DNA from: Archilochus colubris
Taxonomy: Eukaryota > Chordata > Aves > Apodiformes > Trochilidae
Direction: 5' to 3'
Assembly (NCBI GenBank): GCA_023079485.1
Contig: CM041085.1
Coordinates: 34,333,121 to 34,397,120, forward strand
Length of the DNA stretch: 64,000 nucleotides
Shown here: positions 13,058 to 25,152 of the stretch, piece after piece
Position numbering within the stretch: the stretch's first letter is position 1
Layout: each line of letters starts with the position of its first letter
Program-made: the position numbers and the translations under genes
The notes under the pieces: generated by a model
Told to the model about the DNA's origin: nothing
What the model saw: the letters and a program-made list of their open reading frames with translations, nothing else
Databases searched by the model: none

Positions 13058-16000
13058 ATAAAATCAATTTGTGGATCAGTATTATTTGTTAGGGAGCACA
13101 AAACATGTAATTGCCCTCAATTTCTCATTTCTTTACAAAAGAATTCTTATAAAAAGATAATATCAGAGAATTAATTTTACATGTAAGTAACATGAAATTT
13201 ACTTTTATTTGTTACATTTTACTTGACAAAGACTGAGGGATGCAAGAGGGAAGCAGCAGAACGAGCAGTACAACCAGGGCAGGGGAAAGACAGTGTCTCT
13301 GCCTCTTTCAGCAGCAGCTTACTGCTAAACCAGCTGGATCTGTTTCTTGGTATGCACACAGAAAGCAAAAGGTAGGAGTGCGACAGAAAATAGCAACAGG
13401 GATGTAAGACAGGACAAGTGAAACTAAATACAAATGCACGCCAATTAAACATGGATTAGCTGCAAAACAGAACTCATTAATGCAGTCCATAATTCCCACC
13501 AGTGATTCCAGTTGCCAACACGTGATGTAATAGCAAGAGACAGGTGTCACAAATCCACCAAGTCACATGGCCAGGGAGTGATCTCCTGCCAAGAATGGCA
13601 TGTACTACTTCAGCAAACACTTGTAAAACAAGGCAGATGAGGTCTGAGGGAAATATCCTGTAGGATTTCCAACCCAGAAAGAAGGTCACAGTTGGGTAGA
13701 TGATGAAGAAACAGGAACCAAGGAAAACAAAGGAATCTGAAAAGTGCATTTTCTCCTAAGATCATTGGAGAAAGGGAGGCATTTTTCTAACTGGCAGAAG
13801 ACCATCTCCAGAAAAGTGCACATCTTCTGTGTTTTCAGTCAAAAGCTTCCTCTAGGCTGGCGAAAAGAATCAACTCATTCAGACAAGTTTAATGTTACCA
13901 AAAAAACAACAACAACAAAAAAACAACCAAAAAACCACACAACCAAAAAACAAAACTCATGGAAAAATGCATGTTGGTGTGGTTTAAGCCCATGTTCTTA
14001 GATCCCAGAGATCTTGGCTGCAACATTCTGCATTATGCTGCCTACATTTTAGGGCACTCAGGGCCTCTCACTTAGGAGGTGCTCTAGCGAGCCTTGCTGT
14101 TGTAGTGTAAATTTATGAGTTGCCTACTCTCTCCTTCCAAAGGCTCATTTGGAGCATCTTCTAACATTTTCAGAAAAATCCCTCAGTAATAATACTGTGC
14201 TGATGTGAAGTGTTACCACCTGCATCTATTCCTCATGATGAGAACAGGCAAGAGGGAACATGTACCCACAGCTCTTTACTCTTGTGCAAAACCACTGCCC
14301 TTTGCTCTGCCAGTGCAGGTGGCTTTGAGGTAGAATGCCAGACACTAACTGCAGCAGCTGAAGTGTGGACATCTGGTGTCCTCTGATGGCTGAGGCCATC
14401 CTGCCTCTGGGAGAGCAACACTCAGAGTAATTGAGGCAATGATGCTTTTAAGCAACCATGGCAAGGCTTACAGGACTTACCTGTCAGTTGCAAGAGCAAA
14501 CTTACCTCCATGAGTACCTTAAGTAAATTGCACTGCAGTAAATCATACACAGACCCTTGCTCTGTTCTGTAGATCCCATGGTCAGGGTGCCTGATTCCCC
14601 AGAGCTTACTGCTTGGGCTAAACTAAACTAGCAGAACATGTCTTATTGTTCCTCATCAAAATCAAGAAAACTAGTTAAGTAATAAAATGCTACAAGGATC
14701 TGTCTATGAGTCTGTGTTGTAGTGCCCTGGAGAAGGAGGCAGATTTAGCTAAGGCTGCTAATAACACTTGGTCGCTGTGGCTATGGAGTCCAACAGAAAG
14801 GATTGTAAGAAACTGCAGGTAAGATCAGATGCAATCAGCAGATGAACAGCCCAGCAGCTGTTGAAAATGAACCTGTGTAAAGACAGATATATAGCTACTG
14901 ACACAACTGTCTGCTCTATATCATGGTAATTGCTGAACAAGAGTCCTGAGAATTATGAGAATTCATAAAATAGCCTACCCCTCCTTATTAAACACACAGG
15001 TCCCAAAATGAGAACAATTCAAGAAATACCAGTTACTTCACATGCAGTTACTCCCACTGACATAACAGACTGGTCTGACTTTGTAGACTTGGAATTGGTC
15101 TGCAGTAAGAATCAGAGGTATTATTGATCATCCTACATATGGCACTGCATAGAAGACCAAGAGCTTTACAGTCTTTTTACATCTTTTTTCTTCAATATGA
15201 CATACTAGTCACTGGGAATGATAGGAAAACAGTTTAGCTGAAGTAACAAATTATATGGTTCTATTGCCAACTAAAATGTAACTGGAAAAAAAAAAGCTGC
15301 TGCCAGTTTTTTAAAATAATATAAACTCCACTGAAATATCAATTAAATACTATTTCACCAATAGGCTGTCTTCTTTTTGATTTGATTCACTTCTGTTTAG
15401 GAAGTGAGACACTATTTTGAGTTAAACTATGGCTTGCTGTTTTCCACCTTGTCCAGCACACATCATGTGGTACTTGCTGGCTAACAAGATGTTCAGTACT
15501 TTGCAGGTTCTTCACAGCTCAAAGTGTGGCTCCATACCTTATTTATTTCATGTTATTTTCTGAATTCATTGACATCTTGCTCATGGGCTTATCTAACATG
15601 ACTGGTTACAAAGTGTCTAAATTCTTCACAAGCAAGAATGAATTTACTTCATAGGAATCCATTCTGCAGATGGTATTTTTCTATTATCTCAATTTTACAC
15701 AAGAAATAAGGTATGGAAAGATTGATGTTAAATCTCTCCAGTAACTTTGACTGCTCAGAGACTGCTTAAAATACAGGTGACACATTAATTTCATCTGTGT
15801 TGCAAAAGCCCTGCATTTCTGCAAATCACACAGAGATTCTCAAGTTGGATAACACAAAGTAAGAAACACGAAAACAAGAGATTGCTTATGAAAAATCTGT
15901 TTTAACTTATTGGCTCCTCCTCAAACAGAAAATACGCAGTGGCAAAAAAAGAACCCCTGGTTCATCAGGATATCAGGATAGCATTCAACTGCCTGCATGC

Positions 16001-17760
16001 AAAGCTTTAAAGCTTCTTTTTTTTTTTTTTTTTCGTTCATTTCTAGCATTAGTCACTGTACTTGCACTATTTTTCTCAACAAATGAGGCAAGGATCCTAC
16101 AGATAATGACCTTTTTAGAAAAACAACTCATCCACAGAATGTAGCCCAATGAAAGCAGTATCATTTGAACTAAAGGCCAGATTATAACAAGTGCATGCAA
16201 GAATGTCAGACTGCAAAGGGAAGCAATAATTCATGAGAATTTAACAAGCACACTATTAAAAAACAAAGCAAACCGCCTGCTCAATAAAATAAAAATTTCA
16301 AATCAAAATCATGGTCACCTCCAGAGCTGACACACATTACACCACTGTGCCACTTAACCTAAAATAGAAAACAGTTACCTTGGCAGATTACCCTGTTTGT
16401 CATGGACAAGTATAGGAATGAGTTAGAACCTACTTGTTGCCAATAGATTTTATGGATATTTCTTGAGAGCAGGAAAGGTTCTAAAATCTTCTGTTCCATT
16501 CCAGATCCGTGTATGTCCTAACAAGCCATTATAACAAGCAGGGAACACAGTTTCACCACAGAACTGAAAGTTCTCTGTAAAATAAATGAAAAAGCTGTGC
16601 CTATAACAGGAGCATTTCTAAACAAGAACTATAGTTTTCTATATTGCTTTATCATAAAAACACTTTTTAAAAAAATTTATTTAGTCAGTTGTTACTGTTC
16701 TTGTAAAAACTGTGATTATTTTTACTTTTCTTATTTCTTTCTCAAAATGCTGAGTAGCTGCCACTAATTCATCCTGTAAATGACATAGCTGGGACCAACT
16801 TTTCATCAGTATCAGCACTGCATCCACAAAATCAACATGAGCATTTATTGTATGTAGCAACATGCTCATAAATAAGCACATAAAGAGAATTACACAATTT
16901 GTATGCAAAGATGTGGGTTTCTAAGGGCAGCATTTTTCCATTCCAACGTTACATATAAAATGTACATTCAAACATGCTGTAATTTTTACTAATTTGTACC
17001 TTAATGAAGAACAGGAACAAATGTTTACTTAATAAAACATTTGAACCTAGCAGTACTGCTTTTTAATTAACAGTTCTACAAAGTGTGGTATGTTTTGCAT
17101 TTACAATTTAACTGTAGGAACAGTCAAAAAAGGCAATGTATGTACTTGCATTTCCAAGAAATTGACCACCAGACCACACTTCTCTCCATAACTCCCTTGA
17201 CTGTCGTATTTGTGTTTATACCATGTCCACATCTGTGATGCCAGATCACATTATGTAGCAGGTAACAAAATTCGCTGTTTGAAATATTTCACCTTCAATT
17301 TCATATTGCATTGAAGGCTCATGAGTTGCTATCTCTCTCTCAAGTTTATCCTTTATTCAGTCTGTATCATCACATCATATATTTGGACTGAAAGTTTAGA
17401 ATAATTTTCCAGCTTGAATTATCAAGAAGAGGCTGGCTATGAACAGTTATATTTACCTGTATCAGAAACCAACCAGGATGTCCTGGCAAACAGGAATATT
17501 TTAGAATGTGTCAGCTTGCACTTGATTTGTGCTTCCCACACTTTCAATATACTAGAATACAATGGTACTACCCTGTCAAAAAAAAAAAAAAAAAATAAAA
17601 AAAAAACAAACCGAAACATAACCTCAAACAACAAAGCCATGTTATAGCAAATTAAACATTGCAAGATGTACAACTGATACATCGATCCTGCTACATAAAA
17701 CGAAGCCAGGAGGTCAGGAGGTAAGTCTGAAAATCCTTCTCACTCATTCTTCTTGATTTT
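13058..17760. other. AT-rich gene-free stretch
   Basis: No gene or clear repeat family is recognised. It contains an A/C-rich low-complexity tract near 13895-13955, a T-run near 16018-16034 and an A-rich tract at about 17578-17606. Open frames are short and have no recognisable domain. Confidence 0.45.
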
Positions 17761-17910
17761 AATTGAACCTCTGGAACAGTTTTGGGGTACAGACAGCACT
17801 AGGGCCTGACTATACCCCCAGAAGCGAGATGTGCCCTCTTTCCATCCCGCGGGGTCGGCCGGGGACACCTCAGCCGGCTCGACGTCCACAGCCGTCCATA
17901 GCACAGGCGG

Positions 17911-17920
17911 TACTCACCTC
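17911..17920 (-). other. Candidate 5' splice site on the minus strand
   Basis: On the minus strand the sequence reads GAG then GTGAGTA, with the exon ending at 17918 and the intron starting at 17917. This is a strong match to the vertebrate donor consensus at the edge of a CpG-rich segment. It may mark a non-coding first exon of a minus-strand transcript. UTRN is a candidate because it is expected in this direction beyond STX11, but nothing here identifies it. A chance match is possible. Confidence 0.3.
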
Positions 17921-18152
17921 CCCTTTCACCCTACAAAAGCACAGCGACAGGTTGTCAGCAAGCCTCCCAAGTGCTCAAAGCGCCTGGAAACTGGGGGAGG
18001 GAAAAAAAATCTACAAAAAAACCACCGAAATTACGCTTCAGAGCGACCAAGTCGCCACATGGGACCGACGAAGCAGGAGAGCTAACCCGCACCCAGCGTG
18101 CCACAGCCCCCACGAGGGACGGCCCTGCGGCCCAACGGGGCAGCTGCCCCTT

Positions 18153-18498
18153 CATAGAATTGGCTGGGTTGGAAGGGACCTCAGAGATCATCGAGTCCAA
18201 CCCTTGATCCACTACTGCTGCAGTTACCAGACTATGGCACTGAGTGCAACACCCAGTCTCTTTTTAAATATCTCCAGGGATGCAGAATCCACTACTTCCC
18301 TGGGCAGCCCATTCCAATGTCTGATCACCCTCTCCGTAAAGAAATTCTTTCTAATCTCCAACCTAAACCTCCCCTGGCACAACTTGAGACCGTGCCCTCT
18401 TGTCTTGTTGAAAGTCGCCTGGGAAAAGAGACCAACCCCCCCCTGGCTACACCCTCCTTTCAGGGAGTTGTAGAGAGCGATGAGGTCTCCTCTGAGCC
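18153..18498 (-). mobile_element. CR1 LINE 3' end (5'-truncated)
   Basis: Reverse-orientation CR1. It begins with the complement of the terminal repeat (catagaattggctggg), then runs through the conserved 3' untranslated part and the end of the ORF2 remnant, stopping at 'aggtctcctctgagcc'. It resembles the copies at 44757-45289 and 60701-61303, so it belongs to the same subfamily. The insertion lies at the left shoulder of the CpG-rich segment and gives rise to a spurious long open frame across it. Confidence 0.9.
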
Positions 18499-19199
18499 GG
18501 GGAGAGAGGGGCTGCTTGCGATCTCATTTTTAGGGATGACTAAACCGGCTGCAGTTCCCTTGTCAGACGCTTCCGTGGAGAACTGCCGTGAGTTAAAGAA
18601 AACCCAAGGGTGGCAGCACGCCACGCTGCGGGCAGCTGCAGCACCCACGGCTGCCTGGCGTGGGCCTCCTCCAGCCGCGGGGAGCGGGCCGCCTTCCCTT
18701 CGCCTCCGGCCGAGCGCTCGGGCCCCGTCTCCACACCGCAGCGCGGGGCTGCGCTCACCGCCCCGGGGAAGCCCATCACCCCCTGCCCTCGCCCCGCCAC
18801 CCCGCTGTGGCTGTGACACCAGCGGTGGCCCAACACCAGTGGGCCCAGGCCCACACGGCCCAGGCCCACAGTAAGCGCGTACACGGAGTCTCCCAAAAAC
18901 TGAGCTGCGAAACCAGCATTAAACGACACTGAGGTTGCCTAAAGCACCGCCCACCAGGGCCGGCCAGCCGGGCCGCCTACGCCGCCTCATGCCTGAGCCG
19001 TCTCTCACCGCCCCCCGCGGCAGAGCCTCGCAAGTGCCCCGCAGCCTGCTTGCCGGTTGCCGGCCACCGCCCCCAGCGTCGCTCCACGCCCCTCGCCGCC
19101 TCCGGCCGTGGCCCGTCAGCTCCCGGCTGCGTTTGGCCGCGGCGGTCGAGCCGGAGCCGGAGCACCGTGCCCTCCGTGGCAGTGTTAAGGCTGCTCCGG

Positions 19200-19208
19200 A
19201 AAAAAAAA
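19200..19208 (-). terminator. Pol III terminator of tRNA-Leu
   Basis: A run of nine T on the minus strand begins seven bases after the discriminator base of the tRNA. Four or more T is the standard RNA polymerase III stop signal, so this fits an active gene. Confidence 0.85.
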
Positions 19209-19215
19209 CAGCACT

Positions 19216-19298
19216 TACCAGGAGTGGGGTTCGAACCCACGCGGACATATGTCCATTGGATCTTAAGTCCAACGCCTTAACCACTCGGCCATCCTGGT
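19216..19298 (-). tRNA. tRNA-Leu (anticodon TAA)
   Basis: An 83-base intronless class II tRNA on the minus strand. The acceptor stem ACCAGGA pairs perfectly with TCCTGGT and is followed by discriminator A. The anticodon stem is TTGGA/TCCAA with loop CTTAAGA, so the anticodon is TAA (19265-19263) and reads TTA leucine codons. The long variable arm GGAC-ATAT-GTCC marks a leucine-type tRNA. The T arm is GTGGG-TTCGAAC-CCCAC. The internal Pol III promoter is intact: A box TGGCCGAGTGG at 19281-19291 and B box around 19228-19238. No CCA is encoded, as expected in eukaryotes, and a T9 terminator follows. All stems pair, so it looks functional rather than a tRNA-derived pseudogene. I recall a tRNA-Leu(TAA) between STX11 and UTRN in human, which would make this an orthologous locus. 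Confidence 0.97.
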
Positions 19299-19860
19299 GC
19301 AGATACAGGAACTCCATCCAGCCCATCCTACATAAGCAGCCGCACTCCCGCCTGCCTCCCCCCCGGCCTCCCGCGACCCTCGGGCGGGCACGGGTCGCCC
19401 CTTCCCTTCCCCAGGCCGCCCCCTCCTGCCTTTAATCCCATCACGGGGGTGCGCAGGGCGCATGGGGCGAGGCGCACGGGCGGCCTCTCTCGGCGGCAGC
19501 GGGAGGTGATCGGGCAGGCAGGGCCCGCCCGAGGAGTCTTGTCCCGGAGCCCGGCCTGCCCCGGCCTGGCTCCCCTGGGCCTTGCCCTCGCCCTCCCTCG
19601 GCCGCGACGCCACCTTTCGCCGGTCACCAGGGCCGCGGCGGAAGGGAAACGGGAGGCGGGGAGGTGAGCGGGACCAGGCTGGGCCCGCCCCTGAGGGGAC
19701 AGCGCGGGCGGTGCTGAGGGCGCGCTGTGCCGGGCTGGGCCGGGCCGGGCCATGCAGAAGTATGAGGGCTGTGGGCTGATGGCCCACGCGGAAGCAACTG
19801 CGGATTGAGGGGCGGGTGGGAGGGCTGGAAAGGGTGGCGGTGCCGGCGCGGTTTTTGGGG

Positions 19861-22800
19861 AAAGGAGAAGGCTGTGGAGAAGTTATCTGAGAGGGCTCAT
19901 GGCACCGAAAAGTAAAACAACTCCGCTCCGGCTGTGCTGCCTGGTGAAACATCAGCCTACAGGGGCTCTTGGGAAATCGGGTGTTCCATACTGACTTTTT
20001 AATTACTCCTGCCCACTTGTTGCCTGGATCGTATCTTCCCTTGCTAGCAGAATGGAAAAGACAGCGAAGTCCAAACTGAACTTTTATGCTTAATTATGAG
20101 AACGATAACTGCAGAGGAAATGTTCCTTCCCAATGGCCACTGCACACCACGGCTACAGAAGCACCTGTGGCAATCCTCTTGCTGAAGTGCCCGCACTGGA
20201 GCCTCCCCCCGCTTTCCTACATCAGAGAAGGGGAAAAGGAAGAGTGTCCTTTTCCACCCCACAACCTTTTCTGCCCATTTTCCAGAGAAGAAAGTAAACA
20301 TTATCCATCACACCAAACTTTTCCACCACTGAGCCTCCCACCTGGAGGGATGAGAGGCAATGTCTCCGTAGGGCACAGGCTTGGAGTGCTGGGCAGAAGC
20401 TGTCTGCCAGTCCTGTGAAGAGAGCAGGAGCATGTAGCCTGCTGGTTTTTTGGGCACCCTGGTTATAGCTGGCTCTCTGCTAGAGGTCTGGGACTCAAAT
20501 TGGCAGGCTGCGGGTGGTGGCCCAAATGCTCAGAGACCCCCAGTACGCTGGGTGTGCTTGTGAAGGAAAATACTTCCCACATACAGTAAAAGTTGCTTGT
20601 TAACATTTTACAAATGTGAAGAACAGATGTGAAACTTGCACTCTTTTTTTTCCCTTAGTTTTATTCACACGCTGGAGCCCATTAATGAAAGAACAGTGCT
20701 TTGGCTGGAACTTAATGTGTTGTACCATTTGCTTGAAATGGGCATCATTCCATAGCTAGCACTGGTTACTGTTTAGTAGGGCTGTGCCTTTCAGTAAAGT
20801 ATTGAGTAGAAAAATGCCATCAGTTAGGTTATCTCATTCTCTTTGCATCTAACATCATTTCTGAGAAGCCCTGTAAAATGTTGCTTTCTCCTGTTGAGAC
20901 AGTTTACCCTGATAGTGTATGGACTGTAAGGTAAGATGAAGGACATGTCTTACACCCATTATTACTGGCTTCAGCTCAGCTATTACAAAGACACTAATAT
21001 GCTAAAAAAGTGGAAGAAGATAGATCTGCTGCTGCCTTCTCATGTATTAGAGAGACAAATATTATGGGTCCATGTGAAAACCACATTACTTAGTAAAGAA
21101 ATTAACTGTAGTCTCCACATCCAGTATCTATTAAATGATACTTTTTCCTGTCTTCATTTTAACAGTGATATTTTTCTAGAAACAACTATGTGTAGCTCTT
21201 TCCTAAATTCCAAATCTCTGCCATGGCCCAAAAATCTAGAGAACTCATTTTGTTTTTGAGAAATTATAAAATACAACTTGGTCTGTGCATTCAAAACATC
21301 CTTAGATTAGAAAAGCAACAATTTAACTTAGCTACTCAGACCAGCTTAGGTTTTTCTCCTCTAAAAAAAAAGGTACTTGGGTCTTAATAAGATCTATACT
21401 TTCTAGAACTTTCTCCCAAGATGTGCTAGAGAAATGCCTGCTCAAATGTGTCCATAATCTGAGTCCTTTGCTATGAGGTAGCAAGGGTTTGAATGCTATT
21501 TCTCCAAAATGAAATTCATGCTTTAAAAAAAAAAAAAAAAAAGAAATAAAAAGCCCATAGGATGAAATGGAAACACGTCTGGATGATCAGCATTATATAC
21601 CAAAGCCTATATTGTGTAATAGGGATTTTTTTTATATATATATAAAATGTTTTTTTACATTTTAAGAAGCAAGATGTGCCTGGTTGCCAGTCCTTTCTCC
21701 TCCTCAGAAAGTGCTGAGATTCATAGGAGCTTTTATGTGAAGCTTCATCTGCTTTCAGTACGAAATAAACCCAAAGTACCAGGAACCCTAAAAGCTAAAG
21801 CAGCCCCTCCCACACGTTAACTACGTCCCCCTCAAACCACACTATGGGGTTTGCCACGTCAGGGAAAGAAAAAAGAACCCCAACCTATAGAATACACTAC
21901 ACTACACACATCTCCATAGGATTCCCATTGACTTTCATAATGAAAAGGTAGCTGTCCTTAGCAAGCATGATGACTTCCATTTTGCAGCTTCTGTTATTAC
22001 CATGCTGACACACCATCGAGCTACATTTATCATCTTCTTCCACTCATCCTGTGTGGTGTAAGTCTTTGCAATCATCATGCGATCAGTTTTTGTTGGGTTT
22101 TTTTTCAAAAGTCTGCTGGCAAAATTTGAGTTCTTACACAACTGAAGGGTAGAAAAACCCCATAGTATTAAGCAATGAACATGTTTGCAAGGAAGTGAGT
22201 TATTTCTTCAGTTACTGGAAGCAATTTTTAAGTGCCTCTCAATCACAAATGAAAGTAGTTTTAAAGGCTTCTAAGCTGGTGTTTTAATGATTCTCAGTTT
22301 CTTCCCTACAGCAGTAGCCTTGAGTCAAGAGACAAGGTCTCCAATTACCTTTTCTTCATGCTTTTGCTCTTTTTCCCTGTGCCTCAAACCAGACTAAATA
22401 TAAGACTTAGATTTCCACTAATGAAATCATCAGGATCTCTCAGAACTGCCAGAGTAAATTTGCATTTTTTCTCACAGTAGAGCATAATCTTAGATGTATG
22501 AACCTCATTGTTCATGTTTTGTGTAGGAAAAATTATGGCAAGTCTATCTCAATATGCAACACATTTGATTTATTGTGGCAATGAATATTAGGAGGACTGG
22601 GGTTTTTTTCAGGCATTGTTTAATCTCCTTTCACCAACTCAGAGTCTAGTCCTGCAGCTTTTAAACTAAGCTTTGACAATGCAAGAAACTAGTCAGAGCT
22701 TCTGATTCAATGTACAACACTGAACTTTCAGGTTTTCTTATTAAAATTTTTATTCCATTTGTGCAAAAAAGGAAACAAAAAAGTATATATTTTTATCAAA

Positions 22801-23787
22801 AGCATTGATGAGTTCTAAAAATATGCAGATGAAATGAAATACGTATTTTATTCTTCATTGATTTATGCCCACATGCTGACTCCCAGAGATGTAGGGTATT
22901 TCTATACAAATGCACAGTTCCACTGACTTGAATGGGAGTACCTGTGGAATAAACAACTCTGTCTTCTTGAGTAGCACCAAAGTGGTAGAAACAGTGACAG
23001 GTCAACACTCTCTCCCACTTCAGGTTTGGAGAGGCAAGCATAATACTGATATCATCAGGACATCACTGAATATAAAAATACCTTCTAGATTTAGAAGATG
23101 GGGGTTCCTCACTCTTCCATGTTACAGATGCTTCAGCAAGAGACTTTCAGTTTCTGGTGAGATTTGTCCATTTAGCTTCTCTTTGTGTAAAAAAAAATGT
23201 TTAGCTAAGAAGCATTTCCCACTAGGATATGAAAGCTTCAAAGTTGAATTTATTTTGCTGTTTTGTTGTATCAGTATAAATAGTAAGAAATGTTTGGGTG
23301 TTTTTTCACATATATAATTAGTGTGCAAATGATTAGTAGGGAATAGTTTCATTGCAGTTGTCTCAGGAATGGCTATGCATAGCTCCTGAGGAAAACTCCC
23401 AAATATAAAATGTTTGAAATGTTAAAATATATGTAGTAAAATACATACAAATAGGGTGTTTAAAAAAAAGTCACTAGCATATGAAAAAATGTCCTGCATT
23501 AATCAAAGGACAGCGATAGATCACAGTGTATCAGGAAGCCACCTAGAAATATTAGAGTTGGAAAACCTCCAGAAGCAGGAGCTATAATCACTCAGCAGAC
23601 TTTATGAATACATGTTTCACTGACAATGCTTAGGGCTGCAAATTTTCTACTTCCTCCTCATATTCTAAACCCTGAGTGAGCAGGCTCCTATTACACAAAA
23701 GGAGAGATTAATTTTAAGCTTGAGAAGAGCACTGAAATGACATTAAAATGTTTTCTTTTTGTTTTGTTTTGTTTTGTTAAGTTAGAA
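19861..23787. other. Gene-free stretch with simple repeats
   Basis: No exon or RNA gene is recognised. Visible items are an A-tract near 21523-21543, a short TA tract near 21625-21646 and general AT-richness. A minus-strand AATAAA (TTTATT on the plus strand) lies at 23249-23254, roughly 1.9 kb past the STX11 stop codon. It is one possible polyadenylation signal for that gene, but the choice is not decidable from sequence alone. Confidence 0.4.
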
Positions 23788-24021
23788 TAAGGTAGGCTTA
23801 GATGAGGCATAAAGAAGAAACTGTTCACTGTGAGGGTGGTGAAACACTGGAACAGGCTGCCCAGAGAAGCTGTGGATGTCTCATCCCTAGTAGTGTACAA
23901 GGCCAGGTTTGGTGGGGCTTTGAGCAACCTGGTCTAGTGGGAGGTGTCCCTGCCCATGCAAGGGGGTTGGAATGAGATGATCTTTAAGTTCCCCTCCACT
24001 TTAAACCATTCTATGATTCTT
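23788..24021 (+). mobile_element. CR1 LINE 3' fragment
   Basis: Plus-strand CR1 3' end. Recognisable blocks are 'gtgagggtggtgaaacactg', 'caggctgcccagagaagc', 'ggtctagtgggaggtgtccc' and the terminal 'ccattctatgattctt'. It is moderately diverged and a different subfamily from the copies at 45 and 61 kb, since its terminal block has the 'gaggtgtccctgcccatg' type. It lies downstream of STX11 in the opposite orientation. Confidence 0.9.
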
Positions 24022-25152
24022 CAGGTGTACTGAAAGAAATGTCTGTTTTCTTTCCCAGGTGGAGGTTTACTAATAATGGGAGAAAAGTTGTAGCTTTTGT
24101 ACACTGTTAAAGTTGCACGTTCATAAATAAAATTCTTCATGTTATTAAAACAGATATTTTAAAAAACCCCGACATATTCAATCAATGCTTATAAAAAATA
24201 AAAGTCTATTGACAGGATAATTCTTCCACTATAACTGCTTGTGTATATGTGCCAGCACAGGAGACCCTAAAATGTGTTAAGACCACAACTCTTGTTTTCT
24301 CATGGGTGCTTCTGCAGAAGGCCACTGCATGCATCTCTCTGTCTGAAGTGTTAATTGACAGAAATAAGCATCAGAAGCATAAAAGCATGGCAGTTTTGAA
24401 ACTGAGAGCACAGACAGTGGCTCAAGTAAAAAGTCAGCGAGATGCCTCAGTGTTGCAGTGCTTCTAGCTACCTTGACAAAGTTGAAGGTACTAAAAATGT
24501 AGAAAAGCAGAAACTTGCACTCAAATGAAGCAAAATGTGCGTATTACCATTTAAGATACAATTCTGTTATGATTCATGACAGGTGAAAGTCAAGTAGACA
24601 TAGAAACTAGTTCTGTGTTCTGCTCCTTCGAACAGGATCAGTATTTTATCAAGTGAACAGAGCAAAAATCTGTTCAAGTATTTGCATCAATCGGGCTACA
24701 AACTACTTAACACTGAAATCTCCTGATTCTGTGGTGTATTGTGTCACAGCAGGCAGTAGCTGCACTGTCTGCAGCCTCACTTTGACAAATGAGAATAAAG
24801 TTACTTGAAGTTTCTCATCTTCCCTAGGCTGAGTTATCAGCTCATCATTTGTTCCTCTTTCTTGCCCATCTGAAATGAGTATCACTACAGAGATCTTCTT
24901 GCACCTCTAGTTAGAGCAACAGAGTACATTTCAATTAAAAATAGATAAAAATACTTTTATCAACATTGCTAGGAGCTCTCAAATAGAACAGCCTTCAGCA
25001 CATTTACAAAAAATACAATAAAAAACCCCAAAAACTGCAAAACATCCCCCCCTCCCCCATTTCTAGGTGTTCTCATTACAAAAAAAGTCACTGGAAAGAA
25101 TGCCTCGTTTTCTAGACACTCAAGTCAGTCTGTGATAGTTTCAGGGGCATAG
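24022..25152 (-). other. STX11: Probable STX11 3' UTR (proximal part)
   Basis: This is the sequence immediately after the STX11 stop codon on the minus strand. It lacks long frames or other genes, and the 3' UTR is expected to lie in the last exon. A C-rich tract at 25046-25058 (G7 and G5 runs on the minus strand) sits about 95 bases past the stop. I see no canonical AATAAA on the minus strand within this segment, so the transcript may run further left. The end of the UTR is not determined. Confidence 0.4.

Larger units (their letters stand above)
18500..19860. promoter_or_regulatory. CpG-rich island around tRNA-Leu
   Basis: GC content and CpG density rise sharply against the AT-rich flanks. 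The segment encloses the tRNA gene at 19216-19298. The plus strand also has a good donor-like site, GAG then GTGAGC, with the intron starting at 19664. Two readings are possible: an unmethylated island kept open by the tRNA gene, or a Pol II promoter (for example a first exon of UTRN on the minus strand or of a non-coding RNA). Long open frames here are GC-driven artefacts in several frames at once. Edges are judged by eye. Confidence 0.6.

Noticed and set aside
1..17800. Utrophin (UTRN) exons on the minus strand
   Set aside because: Expected from gene order, but no stretch resembling the N-terminal actin-binding exons was recognised, so none is annotated.
17763..18473. 236-codon plus-strand open frame
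   Set aside because: Its right part is antisense CR1 sequence and its left part has no domain. It is an open frame created by the repeat and high GC.
18317..18874. 185-codon plus-strand open frame
   Set aside because: It starts in antisense CR1 and runs into proline/serine/arginine-rich CpG-island translation, with similar frames open on both strands.
19263..19952. 229-codon minus-strand open frame
   Set aside because: It overlaps the tRNA gene and CpG-island DNA. Several frames are open at once, which indicates stop-codon depletion by GC rather than coding.
21523..21543. A-tract as the tail of a processed pseudogene
   Set aside because: No recognisable coding or UTR sequence precedes it and no flanking duplication is evident. 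It is a plain A-tract.
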